Of a DNA stretch of 7,706 nucleotides, positions 1-5,729 are shown one piece after another. The notes beneath the pieces were generated by a model. It searched no databases and was not told where the DNA came from. It was given only the letters and a program-made list of their open reading frames with translations. The stretch lies in NCBI GenBank assembly GCA_027000765.1, contig JALTNJ010000041.1:1-7706 (forward strand), in the 5' to 3' direction. Positions within the stretch are counted from its first letter, which is position 1. Every line of letters begins with the position of its first letter. The stretch comes from Nitrososphaeria archaeon (GTDB taxonomy: Archaea > Thermoproteota > Nitrososphaeria > Geothermarchaeales > JDFR-13). The position numbers and the translations under genes were made by a program.

Positions 1-869
1 GGGGCAGTACGATGGATACTGCCAAGGTCGTATCAGCTTCACTGACAAACACCGTTTCTATTGAGGATATGGTTGGTATTGATAATGTTCCTGTAAAGGG
101 AAAGCCACTTATACTACTTCCAACAACATCTGGAACTGGTAGCGAGGTTAACCGGACTGCCATGCTTGTTGTCCATGGTGTTAAGAGATGGATTATGAGT
201 GAGAATATTAGTGCAGAGCTAGCCGTTGTAGACCCTATGTTAACCGTGTCGTGTCCTCCTAGGGTGACCGCATTCACGGGTATGGATGCATTGGCCCATG
301 CGATTGAGGGACTAATGTCGCTGGACGGTAGCCCCTTGGTGGATGCATTAGCCTTGGAAGTATCTCATCTCGTGAATAAATACCTGGTTAAAGCGTATTA
401 CAATGGTGCTGATATTGAGGCTAGATACTATATGAGTATGGCCGCTACATTAGCCGGCTTCATCTTATGTGCAACCGGCGCGGTATATGCCCATTCCATA
501 AGCTATACCCTGGTGAGATACGGGGTTCCACATGGATTGGGGACAGGCTTCTCACTATCCTATGCCATGGAGATAAACGTCCCAGTTATCCCTGAGAAGC
601 TCGCTAGAGTGGCTGAGGCATTCGGCGTTAAGGAGGGATGTGCTAGGGAGAAGGCGTTTAAAGCTGTTTCAATAGTTAGGAGGATATGGAATGACCTCGG
701 CATGCCATGCTGCCTGAGGGAGATGGGTGTCCCAGAGGAGGATCTGGAGATGCTGGCTAAAGAGCTGGTTGAGAAGTATCCTAGGAAGAATAACCCCCGT
801 TTCCTTGGTTTTGAAGACGCCTTGAAGCTGTATAAGGCGATGTGGAATGGCGAAGATTTCCTACGTTAA
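1..869 (+). CDS. Iron-containing (group III) alcohol dehydrogenase, 5' end cut off by window edge
   Basis: NAD(P)-dependent metal alcohol dehydrogenase family, cytoplasmic, interconverting an alcohol (or hydroxy acid) and its carbonyl form. The reading frame is open to base 1 and the first visible residues are GST-MDTAK, the nucleotide-binding GGGS-x-xD-x-AK motif, so the ATG at 12 is internal and not the start; roughly 95 N-terminal residues should lie outside the window, given the usual length near 385. Numbering from that ATG, LPTTSGTGSE (36-45) is the conserved cofactor loop. The four metal ligands of the family are all visible: D92 and H96 (GMDALAHAIEG), H161 (AHSISY) and H174 (GVPHGLG). 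The C-terminal NPRFLGFEDALKLY is also typical. It overlaps the next gene by 23 bases, so the two are probably co-transcribed and translationally coupled. The family includes lactaldehyde reductase, maleylacetate reductase and hydroxyacid-oxoacid transhydrogenase; the substrate cannot be told here. Confidence 0.93.
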   Translation, partial: GSTMDTAKVVSASLTNTVSIEDMVGIDNVPVKGKPLILLPTTSGTGSEVNRTAMLVVHGVKRWIMSENISAELAVVDPMLTVSCPPRVTAFTGMDALAHAIEGLMSLDGSPLVDALALEVSHLVNKYLVKAYYNGADIEARYYMSMAATLAGFILCATGAVYAHSISYTLVRYGVPHGLGTGFSLSYAMEINVPVIPEKLARVAEAFGVKEGCAREKAFKAVSIVRRIWNDLGMPCCLREMGVPEEDLEMLAKELVEKYPRKNNPRFLGFEDALKLYKAMWNGEDFLR

Positions 870-2043
870 GGCATGGCCACTGGCCTCACCAAGGCCTGGT
901 GTAAAGGTGGATAAGCCGGATCACTACCTCCCATATTGGAGGGAATTGGCTGAGGCTGGGGTTAGGGCAAACTACTATGCTGTTCTAGTGGAGATAGGTA
1001 CTGACGACGGCCTTGTTGGATGGGGGGAGGCGATTGTAAGGGAGGTTCCCACAGCCCATGCCGAGATCATCAATAGACTCCTCGCTCCAATTATAGTTGG
1101 CGAAGATCCCTTGGCAACTGAGGATCTCTGGCAGAAGATGTTTGCATCTCTAAAGACGAGGGGACACTTCGGAGGATTCTTTCTAGAGGCCTTATCTGGC
1201 GTCGACATAGCTCTCTGGGATCTAGCTGGTAAAATCCTTTCCCTACCTACATATAAGCTCCTCGGCGGACCTACGATGGATCGGATTAAGGCATATGCAT
1301 CATCGGTATACTGGCATTATTTCGGTAAAACTGGGCCTGAGGCCGCTGCAGAAGAAGTTGCACGCCTGGTTGAACAGGGACATGACCAGATAAAAATTAA
1401 GATAGGTATGGAGAAGATGGGTCTAGGAAAGAATATGGATGCTGAATTGTTGAAGGCGATACGTGATAGAGTCGGGTATGACGTGGATTTGATGGTGGAT
1501 GCCAACTCTGCATATAGCGTGGGAGAAGCAGTTAAAATTGGGAGGATTCTAGAAAGGTATGAGATACTCTGGTTTGAAGAGCCGCTTCCACTTTCCATGG
1601 TAGAGGGATATTCAGAGTTAAGGAAGAAGCTTGATGTCATGATTGCTGGCGGCGAGTCATTATTCTCGAAATTTGATTTTATAAAATTCTTTAGGAAGAG
1701 GGCTCTAGACATCGTCCAGCCAGATATATCCCGATGTGGAGGGATAACGGAGTTCAGGAAGATCGCGGCTATGTGTGAGGCTGAGGGCCTCCTCCTCGCT
1801 CCACATGTAGGGTTATCTGGACCAGGTTGTAGAGCCGCGACACTACATACTGTTGCATCAATGTCAAGAGAGGTTTTCATGACCTATGAATATATGTATA
1901 AAACGGATAACCCGCTTGTATGGGAGCTTCCTAAGGAGAGGCTAGAGACATTTATGGATGGATATCTTCCACTACCAAAAGGACCTGGCCTTGGCTTCGA
2001 GCCTAATGTGGATCTTATGAAGAAAAAGTTCCTGGTTAAATGA
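847..2043 (+). CDS. Enolase-superfamily (mandelate racemase/muconate lactonizing type) acid dehydratase or racemase
   Basis: 398 residues, full length for the family. These enzymes abstract the proton alpha to a carboxylate with Mg2+ help; in archaea relatives are often sugar-acid dehydratases giving 2-keto-3-deoxy acids. An N-terminal capping domain (about 1-130, including VGWGEA at 57-62) is followed by the barrel. The KxK motif is K183/K185 (IKIKIG), metal ligands are D218 (MVDANSAY), E244 (WFEEPL) and E270 (AGGES), and the Asp-His dyad is D293 (QPDISRCGG) and H320 (APHVG). Spacings D-26-E-26-E-23-D-27-H equal those of mandelate racemase (D195, E221, E247, D270, H297), which places it in the MR subgroup rather than MLE or enolase. 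The start ATG lies inside the 3' end of the dehydrogenase gene; I see no better in-frame start and only a weak ribosome site (aaggcga). Gluconate, galactonate, arabinonate or another hydroxy acid are all possible substrates. Confidence 0.92.
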   Translation: MAKISYVKAWPLASPRPGVKVDKPDHYLPYWRELAEAGVRANYYAVLVEIGTDDGLVGWGEAIVREVPTAHAEIINRLLAPIIVGEDPLATEDLWQKMFASLKTRGHFGGFFLEALSGVDIALWDLAGKILSLPTYKLLGGPTMDRIKAYASSVYWHYFGKTGPEAAAEEVARLVEQGHDQIKIKIGMEKMGLGKNMDAELLKAIRDRVGYDVDLMVDANSAYSVGEAVKIGRILERYEILWFEEPLPLSMVEGYSELRKKLDVMIAGGESLFSKFDFIKFFRKRALDIVQPDISRCGGITEFRKIAAMCEAEGLLLAPHVGLSGPGCRAATLHTVASMSREVFMTYEYMYKTDNPLVWELPKERLETFMDGYLPLPKGPGLGFEPNVDLMKKKFLVK

Positions 2044-2050
2044 CAATCGC

Positions 2051-2085
2051 CACCTTTTTATTCTTTATATTCCTTATTTATCTTT
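2051..2085 (+). promoter_or_regulatory. TATA-type promoter for the SAF/UxaA gene pair, probably leaderless
   Basis: The 42-base gap after the enolase-family gene is T-rich. It holds ctttttatt (about 2054-2062) and tttatat (2064-2070). With the archaeal TATA to start distance of about 25 bases, the first box would start transcription at or next to the ATG at 2086, and there is no Shine-Dalgarno sequence before that ATG. Both facts fit a leaderless mRNA. The same T-runs could also terminate transcription of the upstream pair, since archaeal terminators are T-rich stretches on the coding strand. The positions are seen; the function is inferred. Confidence 0.5.
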
Positions 2086-2361
2086 ATGGCGAGGGCTATT
2101 AAACTACATCCTATGGATAATGTAGTTGTAGCTATAGATTTTGTGGAGAAAGGGGAGACGGTATCCTACAAAGGTGGTTCAACTAAGGCGTTTGAGGATA
2201 TTCCGGTCGGTCATAAAATTGCTATTAAACGGATAAGGATCGGTGAGGCTGTCGTCAAATACGGGGAGATAATAGGTATTGCATCGAGTGAAATAGAGGT
2301 TGGTATGCATGTCCATATTCATAATGTTATAAGCCTCAGGTTTAGGAGGAGAGATGAATGA
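2086..2361 (+). CDS. SAF-domain small subunit of UxaA/SuyAB-type dehydratase or lyase
   Basis: 91-residue cytoplasmic protein made of a single SAF domain, matching the N-terminal part of altronate dehydratase (UxaA) and galactarate dehydratase (GarD) and the separate small subunit SuyA of (2R)-sulfolactate sulfo-lyase. Conserved blocks are DNVVVAIDFVEKGE (11-24), IPVGHKIAI (39-47), IGEAVVKYGEIIG (52-64) and the closing VHIHN (76-80). In bacterial UxaA this domain is fused to the catalytic part; here it is a separate gene, as in SuyA and many archaeal homologues. It has no catalytic domain of its own and should work only with the next gene, which it overlaps by ATGA; its last codons (agg agg aga) provide the ribosome site of that gene. 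The ATG start fits the upstream TATA box. Whether the complex acts on a sugar acid or a sulfo acid cannot be decided from this subunit. Confidence 0.9.
   Translation: MARAIKLHPMDNVVVAIDFVEKGETVSYKGGSTKAFEDIPVGHKIAIKRIRIGEAVVKYGEIIGIASSEIEVGMHVHIHNVISLRFRRRDE
2344..2353 (+). promoter_or_regulatory. Strong Shine-Dalgarno site of the large UxaA-type subunit
   Basis: The sequence aggaggagag lies in the last codons of the SAF gene, about 7 bases before the ATG at 2358. It matches the archaeal anti-Shine-Dalgarno well. It decides the start at 2358 and supports coupled translation through the ATGA overlap (2358-2361). Confidence 0.75.
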
Positions 2362-3524
2362 GTGAATGGAGGGGCTTCCCAAGAACTGATGGATCGTATG
2401 GAACCAGAAACCATGTCCTTGTACTTCCCAGCGTCTCATGTGCAAATCAAGTCTGTAGACGTATCGCTGATTCGGTAGACGGAGTAGTCGCCGCACCACA
2501 TAACACTGGATGTGCTCTGTGTGAAAAGGCCATATTCACAGGAACTCTAGATATTCTTGCTGGTCTAGGGATGAATCCAAATGTCCACTCGGTTTTGGTT
2601 GTTGGATTAGGATGTGAAACGGTGTCATCGGATGAGTTGGCTGACGCCATATCCCGCTCTGGGAAGACAGTTTATAGGCTCTCTATTCAAGATATGGGTA
2701 CTATAGAGACTGTTGAAAAAGGTATTGGGATCGTGAAGAAACTTGTGGCTGAGGCTTCTAAAATAAAGAGGAAAGCTACTGATCTGTCTACATTAGTTGT
2801 TGGTGTTGAATGTGGTGGTTCTGACTGGACTTCAGGAGTAATATCTAATCCCGCGGTTGGAATCGCCTCTGACATCATCGTCAACGGTGGGGGGACGGTA
2901 ATACTGGGGGAGACTACTGAGATGGTGGGTGCAGAGCATATCTTGGTTAGTCGTGCTATAAACAAAGACGTTGGGAGGCGGATAATGGAGATTGTGAGGA
3001 GGTATGAGGATGAGGCTATTGAAGTGGGATGTGACATCTATGGCAGTAACCCCTCAAAGGGAAATATCGAAGGCGGCTTATCCACTATAGAGGAGAAGGC
3101 ATTGGGCGCAATCAAGAAGGGCGGATCTACACCTGTTATGGAGGTTGTTGAATATGGTGTTAAACCATCTAAGAAGGGCCTTGTTATAATGGATACTCCA
3201 GGATATGATCTTCCCTCAATAACAGGCATGGCAGCAGGTGGAGCCAATATAATTGTATTCACAACTGGAAGGGGAAGTCCCGTGGGCCTACAGATAGCTC
3301 CGACTATAAAGGTGACTGGGAATCCAGAGACCTTTAATAAGATGAGTAGTGATATCGACGTCAATCTTGGGGATGCATTAGTTGGAGACGAGGACATTAT
3401 CATATCCGAGCTTGGTAAAAAAGTTCTTGAAACCATCTTGGAAGTGGCCTCAGGTAGAGGGACAAAGTCGGAGATACTCGGGTATAACGAGTTATATGTC
3501 TGGAGACGGGGAGCGGATTTATAG
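2358..3524 (+). CDS. UxaA-family dehydratase/lyase large (catalytic) subunit
   Basis: 388-residue catalytic subunit of the altronate/galactarate dehydratase family, which also contains (2R)-sulfolactate sulfo-lyase SuyB. Family blocks in order: GFPRTDGSYGTRN (6-18), HNTGC (48-52), VGLGCE (82-87), ECGGSDWTSGVISNPAVG (151-168), GETTEMVGAE (184-193), KGNIEGGLSTIEEKALGA (234-251), the glycine-rich MAAGGANIIVFTTGRG (291-306), PTIKVTGN (315-322) and DIDV (332-335). The conserved cysteines, histidine and acidic residues are those expected for a metal-dependent (iron in UxaA) active site. With the preceding 91-residue subunit the total, about 479 residues, equals a single-chain UxaA, so nothing is missing. 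In sugar-acid members the reaction removes water to give a 2-keto-3-deoxy acid; in SuyB it removes sulfite. Paralogous substrates include altronate, galactarate, sulfolactate and others, and I cannot choose between them. It lies 3' of a second, unrelated acid dehydratase. Confidence 0.93.
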   Translation: MSEWRGFPRTDGSYGTRNHVLVLPSVSCANQVCRRIADSVDGVVAAPHNTGCALCEKAIFTGTLDILAGLGMNPNVHSVLVVGLGCETVSSDELADAISRSGKTVYRLSIQDMGTIETVEKGIGIVKKLVAEASKIKRKATDLSTLVVGVECGGSDWTSGVISNPAVGIASDIIVNGGGTVILGETTEMVGAEHILVSRAINKDVGRRIMEIVRRYEDEAIEVGCDIYGSNPSKGNIEGGLSTIEEKALGAIKKGGSTPVMEVVEYGVKPSKKGLVIMDTPGYDLPSITGMAAGGANIIVFTTGRGSPVGLQIAPTIKVTGNPETFNKMSSDIDVNLGDALVGDEDIIISELGKKVLETILEVASGRGTKSEILGYNELYVWRRGADL

Positions 3525-3556
3525 GACTCTTGATTATATAGGCTTTAGAAAAGATG

Positions 3557-3580
3557 CATTTTTTACATATATTTATTTAC
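3557..3580 (+). terminator. T-rich terminator candidate after the UxaA-type pair
   Basis: About 35 bases after the stop codon there is a run of six T (3559-3564), followed by further T-rich sequence (catatatttattta). Archaeal RNA polymerase terminates at such T-runs without a hairpin. I see no stem-loop. The assignment rests on composition and position only. Confidence 0.4.
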
Positions 3581-3613
3581 TAGGTTAAAAAGATTAATAA
3601 GAAACTGCCATCA

Positions 3614-3675
3614 ATAATATATATGTTTTGCTAATATTTTTTATAATTTCTTCTTAACAGATAGCGGGGGAGGAG
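3614..3675 (+). promoter_or_regulatory. Promoter region and Shine-Dalgarno site of the ACT-V4R gene
   Basis: The 154-base gap (3525-3678) holds no gene. It contains two TATA-like boxes, aataatatata (about 3614-3623) and tttttataattt (about 3637-3648), and just before the ATG a very strong purine-rich ribosome site, gggggaggag (3666-3675). The first box predicts a start near 3645 and a leader of some 30 bases with a Shine-Dalgarno site; the second would put the start inside the ribosome site and is less likely. This gene therefore appears to have its own leadered transcript, unlike the probably leaderless SAF gene upstream. Confidence 0.5.
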
Positions 3676-3678
3676 CCG

Positions 3679-4440
3679 ATGGGATTTGTTTTTAAGAGTG
3701 GTAGGGATCTCGTTGGTTTTGAGATTACCTTATACAATGTACCAGGGTCTCTAAGTACAGCGACAGGGGTCTTTAAACAATACAATGTGAACATCGTCTT
3801 CATAGAGATGTTCTCTATCGCTAAAGAAGAGGGGATCCTCTTTGTCGTAGGAGACTTCACCGATGTAGATGTGGATCCAGATATGGTCTATAAGGAACTG
3901 AAGAGCCTGAAAGATTATATCAAGGATGTTAATATTGCACCTACCATTGGAGACATTGTATATAGTTCTAATATTGTGGTGAAGGACCTCGGAGGAGTTA
4001 GGGCAATAATCTGGAGCCATGCTAATATGAGTGGTTTTATTGAGGGAGTGAGGACGAAACTGGGTGTGGAAATGGGTGTAAATCTACTGTTCCATATTGG
4101 GAGAGATGTCGGCGAGAAGATATACGACTATTATATTCTAAAGGCTGGTGTATCGACTGTTGAGGATGTCGTGTCTGGATTGAATGCTGTTATATCGGGG
4201 CATAAATGGGGTAAGGTAATAGATAGTAAGGTCTTGGAGAAACGTATTATAATAAGATTTTCCAATCTATGGGAATGCGAGGTTCTCCGCGATAAAGTAG
4301 GCGAGCCGGCCAGCAACTTTTTTAAAGGTGTGTTAAGTGGCCTCTTCTCTAGATTTTATGGGAGGGAGGCTGTTGTAAGGGAGGTTAAATGTATAGCTGT
4401 TGGGGATAAATATTGTGAGTATGTGATTGAGGTCGTATGA
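3679..4440 (+). CDS. ACT domain-V4R (4-vinyl reductase) domain fusion protein, putative small-molecule sensor
   Basis: 253 residues, no signal peptide or membrane segment. Residues about 11-85 look like an ACT domain: LVGFEITLYNVPGSLSTATG followed by the strand-forming NVNIVFIEMF and EGILFVVGDF, the usual ligand-binding beta-alpha-beta pattern. Residues about 105-253 look like a V4R domain, with a helical opening (GVEMGVNLLFHIGRDVGEKI, 129-148) and a closing cysteine pattern NLWEC (C200), VKCIAVGDKYCEY (C238, C246), where V4R proteins carry conserved cysteines. Both domains are known intracellular ligand-binding modules, ACT often for amino acids and V4R for hydrophobic or tetrapyrrole-type ligands. 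No helix-turn-helix is visible, so direct DNA binding is doubtful. The start is fixed by an excellent ribosome site. The gene ends 2 bases from the convergent dipeptidase gene. A sensor or regulator of the neighbouring catabolic genes is inference; an enzyme-like role is possible. Confidence 0.82.
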   Translation: MGFVFKSGRDLVGFEITLYNVPGSLSTATGVFKQYNVNIVFIEMFSIAKEEGILFVVGDFTDVDVDPDMVYKELKSLKDYIKDVNIAPTIGDIVYSSNIVVKDLGGVRAIIWSHANMSGFIEGVRTKLGVEMGVNLLFHIGRDVGEKIYDYYILKAGVSTVEDVVSGLNAVISGHKWGKVIDSKVLEKRIIIRFSNLWECEVLRDKVGEPASNFFKGVLSGLFSRFYGREAVVREVKCIAVGDKYCEYVIEVV

Positions 4441-4442
4441 CC

Positions 4443-5639
4443 TCACTTCCATACTCTATTAAGTACTCTAATTATATTCTTTCCTATAGCCTTTGATATC
4501 TCCCCCTCTGAATACCCGTTTTTCACCATCCACCTAATTATATTCATGAATTGAGACGGGTTCTCCAACCCATCTACATACTCAACCATCGGATGCCTAG
4601 GCCTATCGTCCTTCTTATCGGTGATTGCTAAATATTCCATGAATATCTTGTGTAGCCCTACATGGTCCCCGAATATCGTGTCTGGGCCAAATGCGACATA
4701 GTCTATCCCCACCAGCTTCTCAATATACTGGAAATGCTCCATAACACTTTCTATAGAATGCCTAATATGATTCTCTGTTAACGTTGTATGTGGCGCAGCC
4801 TCTACACCAAATACGCCACCTTTATCAGCCAGGGCCTGGATAACCTCGTCGGGTTTCATCCTTTTCGTAGGCCATAGGCTCCGGGCCCCTGCATGAGTTA
4901 TAAATACAGGCTCCCTACTATACTCAATCACATCTAGGGATGTCTTGTCCCCTACATGAGCCAGGTCTATTGCTATGCCAAGTCTATTCATACGGTCGAT
5001 AAATTCATGTCCCAAGTCGGTTAACCCCCTATCAACCTTATCTGCTAATCCAGATCCAAATTCATTTCCTCTGCTATACGTTACCCCAATACATCTAACA
5101 CCCAGTCCATAGAGTATATCCACCTTATCTATATCCTCACCAATCCTAGGAGGTCCCTCGAGATGTATCACAAAACCTATCTTACCTTCTTTATAAACTC
5201 TTTTAATATCTCCCAGTCTTTCTATGACCATAGCTATATCCCTATGTCTATCGATATCTGCTCTAATCATCCCGATTTGATGGACAACATTATCCCAGTC
5301 CCATGGATCTGGAGAGCGGATTAACGCTATTCCATCGAGCATTCCATCAAATACTACGTTTAATCCGGAGGCTTTTAGCCCATGGTATCCAATCCACCAC
5401 CTACCACTTCTAATATAGGGGATATATTCCTCAGGCTTCTCAGGGAAGACAATTGTATGGTCATGTAGTGAGATACATATATTCTTCTCTAGAATTCTCT
5501 GAACCTCTTCCTCTTCCCTTTTACTCAATGGTATCGTGGTTGAATCGACCCGATTAACCTCTTCTGCAAGCCTAAACTTCTTGGCAATCCCCTTCTCTCC
5601 TAGGAAATACCATGACTCCTTAATATGCTCCGGCTTCAT
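4443..5639 (-). CDS. Peptidase family M19 (membrane/renal dipeptidase-like) metallohydrolase
   Basis: 398-residue amidohydrolase-fold enzyme of family M19, whose members use two zinc ions to cleave dipeptides, including ones with a C-terminal D-residue. Equivalents of the family's active-site residues are visible: H59 and H61 (SLHDHTI), bridging E161 (VIHLEGPP), H228 (IDLAHVGD), H249 and R253 (ITHAGARSLWP), a second arginine R260, and D320 (VAFGPDT). The first motif is HxH where renal dipeptidase and most bacterial members have HxD, and it begins about 58 residues into the chain, so the N-terminal segment is longer than usual. No signal peptide is evident, so the protein is probably cytoplasmic despite the family name. 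The ATG at 5639 is preceded by AGGAG on the minus strand (plus-strand 5650-5654) at good distance. It is divergent from the FAH gene and convergent with the ACT-V4R gene. The natural substrate is unknown and may not be a peptide. Confidence 0.88.
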   Translation of the reverse strand: MKPEHIKESWYFLGEKGIAKKFRLAEEVNRVDSTTIPLSKREEEEVQRILEKNICISLHDHTIVFPEKPEEYIPYIRSGRWWIGYHGLKASGLNVVFDGMLDGIALIRSPDPWDWDNVVHQIGMIRADIDRHRDIAMVIERLGDIKRVYKEGKIGFVIHLEGPPRIGEDIDKVDILYGLGVRCIGVTYSRGNEFGSGLADKVDRGLTDLGHEFIDRMNRLGIAIDLAHVGDKTSLDVIEYSREPVFITHAGARSLWPTKRMKPDEVIQALADKGGVFGVEAAPHTTLTENHIRHSIESVMEHFQYIEKLVGIDYVAFGPDTIFGDHVGLHKIFMEYLAITDKKDDRPRHPMVEYVDGLENPSQFMNIIRWMVKNGYSEGEISKAIGKNIIRVLNRVWK

Positions 5640-5649
5640 AATACAGCAT

Positions 5650-5729
5650 CTCCTGTGTAGAAACCATTGTAATAAAAATAGATATATCCTGTTATCCCTT
5701 TATCTCTTTTGAAATCAATGGTGATTACT
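5650..5729. promoter_or_regulatory. Shared divergent promoter between dipeptidase and FAH-family genes
   Basis: The gap between the two divergent genes is under 100 bases and centres on one AT-rich block, aataaaaatagatatatcc (5671-5689), that can serve as a TATA element in both directions and contains the perfect palindrome gatatatc (5681-5688). Leftward, a start about 25 bases on gives a leader of some 20 bases with AGGAG (5650-5654) before the dipeptidase ATG. Rightward, a start near 5701-5709 gives a leader of about 20-30 bases with GGTGAT (5720-5725), a perfect match to the archaeal 16S tail complement, 4 bases before the ATG at 5730. Overlapping core elements suggest that the two genes compete for, or share, control. 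Confidence 0.5.

Noticed and set aside
12..14. ATG at 12 as the true start of the alcohol dehydrogenase
   Set aside because: The codons before it (Gly-Ser-Thr, preceded by the end of a Gly codon) continue the conserved GGGS motif in frame, so the gene begins outside the window.
1317..1880. Long open frame (187 codons) on the minus strand inside the enolase-family gene
   Set aside because: The plus-strand frame carries a full set of catalytic motifs with exact spacing; the antisense product is Ser/Pro/Ile-rich with no recognisable domain and is a codon-bias shadow. The same holds for minus-strand frames within the UxaA-type gene (2687-3037, 3038-3436) and the FAH gene (5985-6335, 6200-6505).
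847..2043. Naming the enolase-family gene as gluconate or galactonate dehydratase
   Set aside because: Only the subgroup (mandelate racemase type) is supported; the specificity-determining cap and pocket cannot be assigned by eye.
3525..3678. A small RNA or riboswitch in the 154-base AT-rich gap
   Set aside because: I could find no stable stem-loop, kink-turn or conserved RNA motif; T-runs, TATA-like boxes and a ribosome site explain what is there.
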